Below are positions 54,236 through 62,790 of a DNA stretch of 64,000 nt, piece after piece (the first letter of the stretch is position 1; each line of letters starts with the position of its first letter). Origin of the DNA: Corynebacterium jeddahense. GTDB taxonomy: Bacteria > Actinomycetota > Actinomycetes > Mycobacteriales > Mycobacteriaceae. Location: NCBI RefSeq assembly GCF_028609865.1, contig NZ_CP063194.1, positions 992,001 to 1,056,000 of the forward strand, in the 5' to 3' direction. The position numbers and the translations under genes were made by a program. The notes beneath the pieces are model-generated. The model made no database searches. It worked only from the letters and a program-made list of their open reading frames with translations, and was not told the DNA's origin.

Positions 54236-54891
54236 GCAGCCAACTCCTTACAGGTCGCCTCCACTCGGTCCCATGAATCCCAGCCTGCGACTGCCCCCTT
54301 GTATTGGGAGAGGGCATCCTTGTTTCTGCTATCCGCCGGGTCGGGTTCAGCGAGCATGCACACCAGCTCCGAGAGTACGGAACCGTTGGTACCGGTGAAT
54401 TCGGAATAAAAGCTATCGATTTGCAGCAGTGTATGACACGCAGATGAGATCCCCATTTGGGTGCTCAAAGCGGCCACGTCGAGGAAATCGCGAACCTGGT
54501 TGCGCTGCACAATGAGAAAGGCCTTGGTGCGCAGGACTTCCTCGATCGTTGGAATGCGCAATTTATCGCCGTTAGGAAGCTGCAGTTCTTGCACCTCTAG
54601 TGGAGTTTTCCGCCGAAGATTCCGCAACCCGGCTTGATACCCATCCAGAGAGCCCATAATGGTCATCGGTGGTTTTGACGCCCGAGGGTTGGTGGACCAC
54701 CCGTCGAGGCCCATAACTGCCTCCAGCACGGCGTCGTACCGGCTCTGGAGGTTTTCGATGACGTGGTCGTGGTCGAACGACATGCGGTGTCCAGCGTAAA
54801 AAACAGCAGCGCTGCCTCCGACCAACACAGCATCGGGGGCAACCTGCTGAAGTTTTGCTGCTGATTGGTACAGCCTCTGCATGTCGTCCAT
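54223..54891 (-). CDS. AbiEii/MNT-like nucleotidyltransferase, candidate toxin
   Basis: The 222-residue protein has VLVGGSAAVFYAGHRMSFDHDHV, which is the polymerase-beta nucleotidyltransferase motif GGSAxxxxxGHRxSxDhD with the metal-binding Asp pair. A segment IPTIEEVLRTKAFLIVQRN typical of the AbiEii/DUF1814 group follows near residue 115, then DFLDVAAL. AbiEii-type toxins, including mycobacterial MenT, transfer nucleotides to tRNA or proteins. It is paired with a 104-residue gene by a 13-base overlap. It lies between hisD and the permease genes and has lower GC than both. Confidence 0.75.
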   Translation of the reverse strand: MDDMQRLYQSAAKLQQVAPDAVLVGGSAAVFYAGHRMSFDHDHVIENLQSRYDAVLEAVMGLDGWSTNPRASKPPMTIMGSLDGYQAGLRNLRRKTPLEVQELQLPNGDKLRIPTIEEVLRTKAFLIVQRNQVRDFLDVAALSTQMGISSACHTLLQIDSFYSEFTGTNGSVLSELVCMLAEPDPADSRNKDALSQYKGAVAGWDSWDRVEATCKELAACLT

Positions 54892-54910
54892 AGGGACAGG
54901 GTAATGTCCG

Positions 54911-56323
54911 CTACTTCGCGGCGTACTCCACTTCGGTGTTCGCGACTGCCTGCGGGCGGCCGGTGACGAAGTAGAGGATGCTCATCAGCACCAGGAACCC
55001 GACTCCTACCGCGAGCGCGACGTGGTACTCCGGGAGCCACACCATCGTGCCGAAGGCGAAGAGGATGAAGAAGATGGAGAACCACTGACCAATCGGCCAC
55101 AGCGGCACCGGGAACTTCAACGTTTGCTGCTCCTCGCGCGTCATCTGCCTGCGCGAGGCCATGTGCGCGAACAGGATCATCAGCCAGACGAAGATGGTGG
55201 CGAAGGTGGCAAGTGCGGCGATGGTCTCGAAGATGTCGGGGAACTTGGTGTTCAGGTACACGCCGACGACGAGGGCGAGCAGCAGCATGACCACGGTCAT
55301 GACGGGCACGTCGCGGTAGGTGCGGCCCATCACCTTCGGCGCAAGGCCTTCCTTGGACAGGCCGGCAAGGACGCGGCCGGTGGAGAACAGATCCGCGTTG
55401 ATGGCGGATAGCGACGCCGACAGCACCACCACGTTGAGTAGGCCGGCGGCCCAGGTGACGCCGAGGGTGTCGAAGATCTGGACGAAGGGGGAGTCCTCGC
55501 CGGTGATGGAGCGCCACGGGTTGATCAACAGGATGATCAGGATGCTGAGCACGTAGAAAATGAGGATGCGCGCCGGGACGGTGTTCACGGCCTTCGGGAT
55601 GGAACGGTCCGGGTCCTCGGCCTCCGCACCCGCCACACCGATGATCTCGGTGCCGCCGAAGGCGAAAAGCACGAGGATGAAGGACGCCGCCATGCCGCTG
55701 ACGCCGTTAGGGAAGAAGCCGCCGTCAGCCCACAGGTTTGCCACACCCATCTGCTCCGGGTTCGGGCCCAGGTTGAAGGCGAGGATGGCGGCGCCGCCGA
55801 CGATCATCGCCACCACGGCACCGACCTTGATCAGGGTCAGCCCGAACTCGAGCTCGCCGAACATGCGCACATTCGCCAGGTTGGCGGCACCGATGATGAG
55901 CAGGGTAGTGGTGATCCAGACCCACGCCGGTGTGCCGGGGAACCAGAACTTCATGTAGATGGTGATGGCGGTGAGGTCCGCGAGACAGACGATCATCATC
56001 TCGAAAGCGAAGGCCCAGCCGGTGATGAATCCGCCGAAGCCGCCCAGGTACTCGCGGCAGTAGACGGCAAACGAGCCGCGGACGGGGTGGCGCACGCTCA
56101 TCTCGCCGAGGGCGCGGAGGATGAAGTACATCACCGCGCCGCCGATCAGGTAGACCAGCAGGACCGACGGGCCCGCGGCCTGGATTGCGCCCGCCGAGCC
56201 GTAGAACAGGCCGGTGCCGACGGCGGAGCCGAGCGCGATGAAGTGGATGTGGCGGTGGTTCAAACCGCGAGGTGTGGTCCGGGCAGGTGCCGTTTGTGGG
56301 GCTGGGGCTGTTGTCGTTGCCAT
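54911..56323 (-). CDS. APC-family amino-acid permease (GABA permease-like), copy 1
   Basis: The 470-residue transporter begins with a polar Thr/Pro/Ala tail, then RHIHFIALGSAVGTGLFYGSA, the helix 1 motif of the AAT (GabP/AroP/ProY) branch. VLFAFGGTEIIGVAGAEAED is helix 6. Twelve helices are evident. It imports an amino acid by proton symport, with substrate unknown. It is very similar to the next upstream gene (tandem duplication). The 85-base gap between them holds a GC-rich hairpin. It ends about 19 bases before the nucleotidyltransferase gene on the same strand. Confidence 0.88.
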   Translation of the reverse strand: MATTTAPAPQTAPARTTPRGLNHRHIHFIALGSAVGTGLFYGSAGAIQAAGPSVLLVYLIGGAVMYFILRALGEMSVRHPVRGSFAVYCREYLGGFGGFITGWAFAFEMMIVCLADLTAITIYMKFWFPGTPAWVWITTTLLIIGAANLANVRMFGELEFGLTLIKVGAVVAMIVGGAAILAFNLGPNPEQMGVANLWADGGFFPNGVSGMAASFILVLFAFGGTEIIGVAGAEAEDPDRSIPKAVNTVPARILIFYVLSILIILLINPWRSITGEDSPFVQIFDTLGVTWAAGLLNVVVLSASLSAINADLFSTGRVLAGLSKEGLAPKVMGRTYRDVPVMTVVMLLLALVVGVYLNTKFPDIFETIAALATFATIFVWLMILFAHMASRRQMTREEQQTLKFPVPLWPIGQWFSIFFILFAFGTMVWLPEYHVALAVGVGFLVLMSILYFVTGRPQAVANTEVEYAAK

Positions 56324-56367
56324 GACAAATGCGCTTTCTGGGATGAGGAAGGGGCTTTGAAATGGGG

Positions 56368-56390
56368 CCGCCCCGGGGTGTCCGGGGCGG
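56368..56390. terminator. hairpin between the tandem permeases
   Basis: CCGCCCCGG (56368-56376) and CCGGGGCGG (56382-56390) form a perfect 9-bp stem with a 5-base loop. It lies between the two minus-strand permeases and could end or weaken read-through. Confidence 0.6.
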
Positions 56391-56407
56391 GGTTGAGGGG
56401 ATCGTCG

Positions 56408-57808
56408 TTAAGCGAGCTGCTCTTCTTGCTCGATCGCCTGCGGGCGGCCGGTGACGAAGTACATCGCGGTGGCCAGCGCCAGGAACGCCACGCCGATGCC
56501 GAGCGCGAGGCGGAAGTCCGGCAGCCAGGCCATGATGCCGAACGTGCAGAGGATGAACGCAATGGCGAACCACTGCCCGTACGGCCAGAGGGGGACGGGG
56601 AAGGTGAGGGCGCGTTGCTCGTCGATAGGCATCTGCTTGCGCATGGCCACCTGTGCGAGCAGGATCATCAGCCACACGAAGACGGTGGCGAAGGTGGCCA
56701 GCGCGGCGATGGTCTCAAAGACGTTCGGGAACGCGGCGTTGAGCACCACGCCGACGACGAGGACGCCGAGGAGCGTGGCGATCGTCATCACCGGCACGTC
56801 GCGGTACGTCTGCGCCATCCGCCGCGGCGCGAGGCCCTCCTTGGCCAGGCCCGTGAGCACACGGCCGGTGCCGAAGAGGTCCGCGTTGATAGCGGAGAGC
56901 GCGGCGGTGATGACCACGAAGTTGAGCAGGCCCGCCGCCCAGTTCACGCCGAGGGTGCTGAAGATCTGGACGAAGGGGGATTCTTCGCCCGTGATCGTGC
57001 GCCACGGGTTGAGCATGAGGATGATCGAGATGGCCAGCACGTAGAAGATGAGGATGCGCGCCGGGACGGTGTTCACCGCCTTGGGGATGGAGCGCTCCGG
57101 GTCCTCGGCCTCCGTGCCGGCGACGCCGATGATCTCGGTGCCGCCGAACGCGAAGAGCACGAGGATAAAGGACGCGATCATGCCCTCGATGCCGTTGGGG
57201 AAGAACCCGCCGTCGTTCCACAGGTTGGACACGCTGGCCACGTCCGACTGCGAGCCGAGGTTGAACACGAGGATCGCCGCGCCGCCGAGGATCATGGCCA
57301 CCACCGCGGTGACCTTAATGATGGTGAACGCGAATTCGAGCTCGCCGAACCATCGGACCGTCGCTAAGTTAGCGGCCCCGATGATGAGCAGCGTCACCGC
57401 GATCCACACCCACGCCGGCGTGTCGGGGAACCAGAACTTCATGTAGAGGCCAATGGCGGTGAGGTCCGCCAGGCACACGATCATCATCTCGAACGCGAAC
57501 ATCCAGCCCGTGATGTAGCCGCCCAGCCCGCCGAGGTACTTCCGGCAGTAGACGGCAAACGAGCCGGTCATCGGAGTGCGCACGCTCATCTCGCCGAGCG
57601 CGCGGAGCATGAAGTACACCACCGCGCCGCCGAGCAGGTACACAAGCAGCACGGACGGGCCGGCCGCCTGGATCGCTCCTGCCGAGCCGTAAAACAGGCC
57701 GGTGCCGATGGCGGAGCCGAGCGCGATGAAGTGGATGTGACGGTGGGTCAAGCCGTTGCGTTTCGGCTGCGTGGACGGGTTTCGGGTGGGGGCAGTCATG
57801 GTAGACAT
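56408..57808 (-). CDS. APC-family amino-acid permease (GABA permease-like), copy 2
   Basis: The 466-residue protein is a close paralogue of the preceding permease, sharing RHIHFIALGSAIGTGLFYGSA, ALGEMSVR, GWMFAFEMMIVCLADLTAI and FGGTEIIGVAGTEAEDPERS. Twelve helices are present. The ATG at 57808 follows AAAAGGCA and gives MSTMTAPTRN, matching the tail of copy 1. The substrate is unknown. Upstream are about 440 bases without a gene, which may hold its promoter and leader, before the IS at 58.2 kb. Confidence 0.88.
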   Translation of the reverse strand: MSTMTAPTRNPSTQPKRNGLTHRHIHFIALGSAIGTGLFYGSAGAIQAAGPSVLLVYLLGGAVVYFMLRALGEMSVRTPMTGSFAVYCRKYLGGLGGYITGWMFAFEMMIVCLADLTAIGLYMKFWFPDTPAWVWIAVTLLIIGAANLATVRWFGELEFAFTIIKVTAVVAMILGGAAILVFNLGSQSDVASVSNLWNDGGFFPNGIEGMIASFILVLFAFGGTEIIGVAGTEAEDPERSIPKAVNTVPARILIFYVLAISIILMLNPWRTITGEESPFVQIFSTLGVNWAAGLLNFVVITAALSAINADLFGTGRVLTGLAKEGLAPRRMAQTYRDVPVMTIATLLGVLVVGVVLNAAFPNVFETIAALATFATVFVWLMILLAQVAMRKQMPIDEQRALTFPVPLWPYGQWFAIAFILCTFGIMAWLPDFRLALGIGVAFLALATAMYFVTGRPQAIEQEEQLA

Positions 57809-58245
57809 CAACTGTGCCTTTTCGTTTGGGTTTACGCGAATGGGGGAGGTTGCGTCTTCTCGCTTTCCGCGGCCCACAGGCCCGCGGTGCGGGTGCGCGG
57901 GCGGAATCTGGGTGGGCGTCGTGCGCCGGTTGCGCATCGACTTGCGTATCGACGCCCTCCGGCACCTAACGCAGCAACAGCAGATGGCCGACACCGCGCA
58001 GCAGATGCTGATGACGGTGGGCCAGATGGGTCCCGGGTTGCACAGCGAACGACCCGGTCGGTGCCGGGTTCGCGAACGCTGCGGTTTCTATCACGCGGTT
58101 GAATGTAGCACGGCCCGGCGCTTTGGTGGGCCGTTTTGGCGGCGAGCCTCGTGCGATGTTGTGAACGAGGTTTGTAAAAATCCGCACCCCGGCCGGTTCC
58201 CCCGACGCCGACCTGGGCAAACGCAGCGCCTTTTGTCGTCCCGCT
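57809..58245. other. gene-free stretch upstream of permease copy 2
   Basis: No convincing gene was found. Open frames here lack homology-like motifs and codon bias. The end near 58160-58190 has an A-rich patch (TTTGTAAAAATCC) unlike the rest. It probably contains the permease promoter and the remnant of whatever was split when the IS arrived. Confidence 0.4.
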
Positions 58246-58277
58246 TTGTGTCAAGTGGTTGTGAACGGGTTTGGGTG

Positions 58278-59252
58278 TTAGATCGTGATGGGTTGTGGGG
58301 TTGGGGCGGTTTGGGTGGTGGTGCGGATGATGCTGACTTCTGCCGGGAGGCCTGTGCCAGCTTTGGTGTCCGGTAGTTGTGTGATGGTGCCTTTGCTTAG
58401 CGCGTTTCGCATCCCTTCTTCTCGTTTGCGTTGCAGTTCGCTCCAGGTGCCGTCGAGGACTGCTTGTGGTGGGTAGTAGTTGATCCCGCTGTGTGGGGTG
58501 GCGTTGTAGACCGGCACCCAAGCGCTGACCCAGGTGTTTGCTTCGCCCAGCGTGGTGAAGGTTTTCGGGTAGTAGGTCCTAGTCTTTAGGGTGTGGAACA
58601 CCGACTCGGTGTGCGGGTTGTCGTTGCTGGTGTGCGGCCGGTTCAATGAGCGGGCCACACCATGTTCGGCAAACAGTTTGCCGAGTCGTTTGCTGGTCAT
58701 GGCAGCGCCGTTGTCGGAGTGGACAGTGTGCACATTTGGAAAACGGGTGAAGATGTCGGCGAACATCGCTGCTGCAAGCTGGCTGTTTTCTCGTTCTGCG
58801 ACGACGAACCCGACGATGGCGCGCGAGTACAGATCGATCACCATGTGCAACGCGAAGGTCTGTCCGTAGTATTGGCCAGGCAAAAACGTGATATCCCAGC
58901 ACAGTACCTGCCCGGGGGCGGTGGCGTGCACATGCGGCGGTGTGGCGTCGCGGCGGCGTTTGGCTTGTCTGGCTTTGGTGTTGTGGCGTTGGTGCAGCAG
59001 TTTGCCGTGGGCTTTAGCCACCCGGTAGAAGCTGCGCAGGCTCGCCAGGTAGGTCCCGTTGTTCAACGCGGCGTAAAACACCTGGTCCACCCCGCAATGC
59101 GGATTGTCGTCCAGCAGCTCCACTATGTCTGTGACTGTGGCATCAGACAGCCGGTTGATCCGGCGTTGGTGATGCGGGATCGGGTTGTCGGTGCGTGGGC
59201 GCGGATTGGTTTCGTAGAAGACCCGGCTGCGCGAGGCACCGATGATGCCCAT
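58278..59252 (-). CDS. IS3-family transposase OrfB (DDE integrase)
   Basis: The 324-residue reading from its first ATG starts MGIIGASRSRVFYETNPRPR, and the same frame extends upstream into the end of OrfA. It contains the rve integrase core: VLCWDITFLPGQYYGQTFALH (first Asp), VHTVHSDNGAAMTSKRL (second Asp) and NDNPHTESVFHTLKTR (Glu). It is one step of -1 frameshift away from OrfA: near 59300 the frames meet at an AAGAAAC run. The functional product is probably the OrfAB fusion. The frame is open, so the element may be active. Confidence 0.88.
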   Translation of the reverse strand: MGIIGASRSRVFYETNPRPRTDNPIPHHQRRINRLSDATVTDIVELLDDNPHCGVDQVFYAALNNGTYLASLRSFYRVAKAHGKLLHQRHNTKARQAKRRRDATPPHVHATAPGQVLCWDITFLPGQYYGQTFALHMVIDLYSRAIVGFVVAERENSQLAAAMFADIFTRFPNVHTVHSDNGAAMTSKRLGKLFAEHGVARSLNRPHTSNDNPHTESVFHTLKTRTYYPKTFTTLGEANTWVSAWVPVYNATPHSGINYYPPQAVLDGTWSELQRKREEGMRNALSKGTITQLPDTKAGTGLPAEVSIIRTTTQTAPTPQPITI

Positions 59253-59293
59253 CGCCTTCGTTTTGGAGTAGCCGACGGAAACGAGCTGGTTGA

Positions 59294-60211
59294 TCAGCGT
59301 TTCTTCTGCTTGCCGGCCTTGCTCGTAGAGGCGTTGTTGGGCGTCGGTGAGGACTTTTCCTCCGCGTTTGAGTCCACGCCAGGTGCTCCTGGCATGGTCG
59401 CTAAAGCTTTTCCCAACACATCAGTGGCCAGCTCAGCCCGCTCTGCCCTTTCCGTCGCCTTATCTAAGGCACGCTGCATTGCTTCTTCACGGCGTTTGGC
59501 ATCGAGTTCGATCTTGCGTTTGTCCTGCGTCAGCGCGGAAATTTCCTTGCGCAGCTGCTGAATTTCGGCGCATTCATCCATCGTCAACGTTCCAATCCTC
59601 CTTGGTCTTGTGCGTGTTGGCAGGTCACCGTCAGCCACCATTGCTGTCCAGCGTCGCACGGTGTGACCAGCAAGTCCATGCGCCACCAACCAGGCTTCTT
59701 TCTGGCCATGCGGCACTAACCCGTACTCGACGACCACCTCACGGATGTACTCCGCACTCGGTCTGCCCAGGTAGGCAGCATCAACCATGTGTTTGGCGCG
59801 CTCGACGCCGTCAACGCCGTCGTCAATAGTTTTCGACTTCTGCAATGCGCGGGCCCACCGCCCGATATGGGGATACTCGATTCCCTGCCGGGCGCACCAC
59901 GGGCCTTTCGTGCCATGCGGCAACAGGTTGTAAATCGTGATCATCTGCCGCTGCTGCGCTGGATGAAACCACTTTCCAAGGCCAGTCACGCGGTACGGGG
60001 AGAACACGAACGCCACAGCCTCAAGCGACGCCAACGTCTCCTCATCGAGTACTTCCCCCGCCGCCAGCACACGCGGCGGCTGCGACAAGATCTCCTCGAC
60101 CTCCTCGCGCGACGTCTTAGGCTTGACCTTTCGGGCAACCACCGGGGCTTCAGCAACCGGTGGCGACGTCAACGTCGACGGCACCAACTGAGGCAACTGC
60201 GAATCGGTCAT
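59294..60211 (-). CDS. IS3-family OrfA-like protein
   Basis: The 305-residue protein is much longer than usual OrfA proteins (about 100). It has helix-turn-helix-like regions (WFHPAQQRQMITIYNLLPHG, and IREVVVEYGLVPHGQKEAWL) and a coiled-coil C-terminal part (DECAEIQQLRKEISALTQDK) as in OrfA leucine-zipper segments. AGGAGG lies eight bases before the ATG at 60211, preferred to an in-frame TTG. The last codons (AAG CAG AAG AAA CGC TGA) overlap the OrfB frame, where -1 slippage would make the full transposase. Confidence 0.82.
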   Translation of the reverse strand: MTDSQLPQLVPSTLTSPPVAEAPVVARKVKPKTSREEVEEILSQPPRVLAAGEVLDEETLASLEAVAFVFSPYRVTGLGKWFHPAQQRQMITIYNLLPHGTKGPWCARQGIEYPHIGRWARALQKSKTIDDGVDGVERAKHMVDAAYLGRPSAEYIREVVVEYGLVPHGQKEAWLVAHGLAGHTVRRWTAMVADGDLPTRTRPRRIGTLTMDECAEIQQLRKEISALTQDKRKIELDAKRREEAMQRALDKATERAERAELATDVLGKALATMPGAPGVDSNAEEKSSPTPNNASTSKAGKQKKR

Positions 60212-60299
60212 GAACAAAACCTCCTACGGTTCGTCGTTCACAACCACCCTGACACTAAGGGTCCGATGTGGATTTATACAACGGGGCTTGGCGCAGCGC

Positions 60300-61277
60300 C
60301 TACAACCGGGTGCGGTCCTCCGCCGTCAGCGCGACCACCTCGCCGGAACCGTGGCCCTCCACCGGCGCGCCCTGCAGGCTCTTCGCCGCGCAGGCCATCT
60401 TCCCGTTCGCGCCGACGTTCTCTTCGCCGGTGAAGAACCAGCGGCCCGTGCAGCTCCAGCCGTTCGGGGCGGTCCAGAGCGCGGCCTGCCCCTCGGTCTG
60501 GCCGTCGATGAGCGCGTGCACGTAATCGCGCATCACCCGCGCAGCAGTGCCGCAGGTGGTGCCGTCCTCGGACGCGACGATGGCGACGTCCTGGAGGGAC
60601 GGGGTGAACGTGCTGCCGCACTGGGTGCCGCGCGAGACCGGTTTTGCGGCGACGGCGAGGGCCTGGTCCACCTCGCCGTCGCGGGCGTAGACGCCGTCGT
60701 GCACCTCGAAGGCGTCGCCGTTGTACTCGACGCGGAAACCCCCGTCAACGAGGTGGGTAAGCGTTGCGCCGTCGATAGTGACGCGCTGGCCCTGCTCAAG
60801 CGGGCGCGGCGGCGTCATGTACCCCTGCGAACCGGGGGAGAACGCGGTGATGAAGCGACCGTCCTTCCAGCTCGCGACGTTCGGCGCGATCGCTGTGCCC
60901 GCCCCACCCAGGTCTTCAACTGGCGGCACGGGGTAGGTGAAGCTGATCTGGCAGTTGAACGGGTAATTGGTGCCCGGTTTCGCCATGCAGCCCGCCACGC
61001 CGGTGTCAGCGCCGCCGACGACGTACGCGCCGCCGAGGTTGAACAGCTCGGGGTCGAGGTCCTCGTATGTCTCAGCTTGCGTGGACGCGGTTGTCGCCTC
61101 TGCGGTGGTCTCGGACTGCGAGGCGGTCGATTGTGCTTCCGTCGCCCCGTCATCCTCCGCAGGGGTTTCGGTGACCGTGGAGGTCACTTCGATCGTCTCG
61201 GGTGCGTCGCCCGCGGAGCAGGCGGTGAGCGCGATGGGCAGTGCGAGAGCCAGGGCAGCGGCGGCACGTCGGTTCAT
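60300..61277 (-). CDS. hypothetical lipoprotein
   Basis: The 325-residue protein has a signal peptide (NRRAAAALALALPIALTAC) with lipobox LTAC, then a long Thr/Glu/Ser-rich linker with many Thr (ETTAEATTAS). The folded part contains GCMAKPGTNYPFNCQISFTY, QGYMTPPRPLEQGQRVTIDG and ANGKMACAAKSLQG with several cysteines. I recognise no domain; a secreted or anchored surface role is likely. It lies about 40 bases from the end of the IS and 54 bases from citH on the same strand. Confidence 0.7.
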   Translation of the reverse strand: MNRRAAAALALALPIALTACSAGDAPETIEVTSTVTETPAEDDGATEAQSTASQSETTAEATTASTQAETYEDLDPELFNLGGAYVVGGADTGVAGCMAKPGTNYPFNCQISFTYPVPPVEDLGGAGTAIAPNVASWKDGRFITAFSPGSQGYMTPPRPLEQGQRVTIDGATLTHLVDGGFRVEYNGDAFEVHDGVYARDGEVDQALAVAAKPVSRGTQCGSTFTPSLQDVAIVASEDGTTCGTAARVMRDYVHALIDGQTEGQAALWTAPNGWSCTGRWFFTGEENVGANGKMACAAKSLQGAPVEGHGSGEVVALTAEDRTRL

Positions 61278-61331
61278 GGTGACCAACTTATCCGGCGGTG
61301 CCTGATCTGGCGCGGGAAAGCGCGAAGATGG

Positions 61332-62681
61332 TCAGGCGAACACGCCAAATGTCCACGCACCGAGGACGAGCACGACGGAAAACGCCCAGCAGATGGGGAA
61401 CGCGATGCGGATGTATTTCCCCATCTCGCCGTGCGCGAGACCGAGCGCGAGCCAGAGGGCCGGGGAGAAGGGGCTGACGAAGGTGCCGATGACGTTGCCG
61501 ACAATCATGGCCGAGGCCGCGCCCATCGCGGAGACGCCGAACGCGTCGGCCGTCTGCTGCACGATGGGCAGGACGGAGAAGTAGTAGGCGTCGGTGGAGG
61601 TGGCGAGGTCGAGCGGCACGCCGAGCAGGCCGACGATGATGTGCAAATACGGACCGACGGAGTCCGGCAGGATCTTGATCAGGGAGAGTGCGATCTGCTC
61701 GAGCATGCCCGTGCCGTCGAGGATGCCCAGGAACATTGCCGCGGCGAGGATGACGCCCGCCATCGACAGTGCGGTCGGCGCGTGGCGGCGCAGGACGTCG
61801 CCTTGGTCGTCGAGGGTAGAAAAGTTCACCACCAGGAGCAGAGCGGTGCCGACCAAAAACGCCGGGGCAGGCGCTGACAGGCCCGAGACGAGCACCCCGA
61901 TGAGCGCGACGGTGAGCAGCGCATTGGCCCACGTCACCCACGTTCCGGTGCGCTGGGTGAAGTCGAGCTTCGCGCGTTCGTCGCGCTGCGTGCGGGCGAA
62001 GTCCTCGGCGACCGCGTTGACGTCGACACTCGTCCCACTGGCATGCTGCTTGGCGACGCGCTTCCGCTCCACCACGCCGAACACCGCGGCGACTGCGAAG
62101 ACCAGGACGATGGCGACGCCTTGCACCGGCAGCAGGTGGGTCCAGATCTCGTTCGGCGTCGGGCCGATGACGGAACTGGCGCGGCCGACCGGGCCGCCCC
62201 ACGGCAGCATGTTCATCACCGACGCGGACAGGGCGACGATGGTCAGCAGCACGTAGCGCGACATCCCCATCGCCTCGTAGAGCGGCAGCAGCGCGGGGAT
62301 GGTGAGCAGGAAGGTGGTAGACCCCGACCCGTCGAGGTGGGCGACGATGGCGATCGCCGCCGTGCCGAGCGTGACCAGCACGATGTTGCCGCGAGTCGCC
62401 TTGATGAGCCCCTTGATCACGGGCTCGAACAACCCCACGTCGGAGAGGATGCCGAAGTAGATGATCGCGAAGATGAACATCACCACGACGCTCATCACCC
62501 GGTCGAGGCCGTCGCCGTAGTAGTCGGAAATCTGCGAGATCCCGGCGCCGGTGAGCAGCGCGCCGACAATGGGCACGAGCGTCATAGCGACGATTGGGTG
62601 GGTCTTTCCCTTGAGCAGGAGTCCGACGGTAACGGCGATGATGGCCAACCCAAGCAGGGTCAGCGCGAGAGGCGAAGTCAT
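61332..62681 (-). CDS. citH: CitMHS-family metal-citrate:proton symporter
   Basis: The 449-residue transporter has about 12 hydrophobic segments and CitM/CitH-like stretches: THPIVAMTLVPIVGALLTG at the start, AHLDGSGSTTFLLTIPALLP, NMLPWGGPVGRASSVIG and the late PLDLATSTDAYYFSVLPIV. The family takes up divalent-metal-citrate complexes; in C. glutamicum CitH prefers Ca- or Sr-citrate. No CitAB two-component genes are adjacent. A TAGGAT box 6 bases before the ATG suggests a leaderless transcript. The identification of the family is firm; the preferred metal is not known. Confidence 0.88.
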   Translation of the reverse strand: MTSPLALTLLGLAIIAVTVGLLLKGKTHPIVAMTLVPIVGALLTGAGISQISDYYGDGLDRVMSVVVMFIFAIIYFGILSDVGLFEPVIKGLIKATRGNIVLVTLGTAAIAIVAHLDGSGSTTFLLTIPALLPLYEAMGMSRYVLLTIVALSASVMNMLPWGGPVGRASSVIGPTPNEIWTHLLPVQGVAIVLVFAVAAVFGVVERKRVAKQHASGTSVDVNAVAEDFARTQRDERAKLDFTQRTGTWVTWANALLTVALIGVLVSGLSAPAPAFLVGTALLLVVNFSTLDDQGDVLRRHAPTALSMAGVILAAAMFLGILDGTGMLEQIALSLIKILPDSVGPYLHIIVGLLGVPLDLATSTDAYYFSVLPIVQQTADAFGVSAMGAASAMIVGNVIGTFVSPFSPALWLALGLAHGEMGKYIRIAFPICWAFSVVLVLGAWTFGVFA

Positions 62682-62687
62682 GAGTGC

Positions 62688-62693
62688 ATCCTA
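62688..62693 (-). promoter_or_regulatory. -10 box for citH
   Basis: On the minus strand TAGGAT ends six bases before the citH ATG. Confidence 0.45.
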
Positions 62694-62754
62694 GGACGCA
62701 GTCACACCGAGACCGTGATCTAGGTCATGGCCGCCTCGCGCTGTCGCGGAATCG

Positions 62755-62781
62755 TTGCCGGGGCACTTCGTGGCGTACGCT
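62755..62781 (+). promoter_or_regulatory. promoter of the DEAD-box helicase gene
   Basis: TTGCCG (62755-62760) and TACGCT (62776-62781) are 15 bases apart, short but usable. The ATG is nine bases after the -10, so the leader is minimal. Confidence 0.4.
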
Positions 62782-62790
62782 GGGCAAGCG

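Larger units (their letters stand above)
58246..60257 (-). mobile_element. two-ORF IS3-family insertion sequence, about 2.0 kb
   Basis: Imperfect inverted repeats of about 22 bases mark the ends: TTGTGTCAAGTGGTTGTGAA on the left (from 58246) and, reversed, TAGTGTCAGGGTGGTTGTGA on the right (up to 60257). It holds an OrfA-like gene and an overlapping-frame OrfB-like integrase gene. No target duplication could be found at these ends, so the limits may be off by a few bases or the flanks have decayed. Confidence 0.75.

Noticed and set aside
57832..58521. 229-codon minus-strand frame before permease copy 2
   Set aside because: It crosses the IS end, has no recognisable motif and a biased His/Thr/Pro composition; it is treated as non-coding.
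58240..60262. Target-site duplication for the second IS
   Set aside because: Several end placements were tried by eye and none gave identical 3-5 base flanks.
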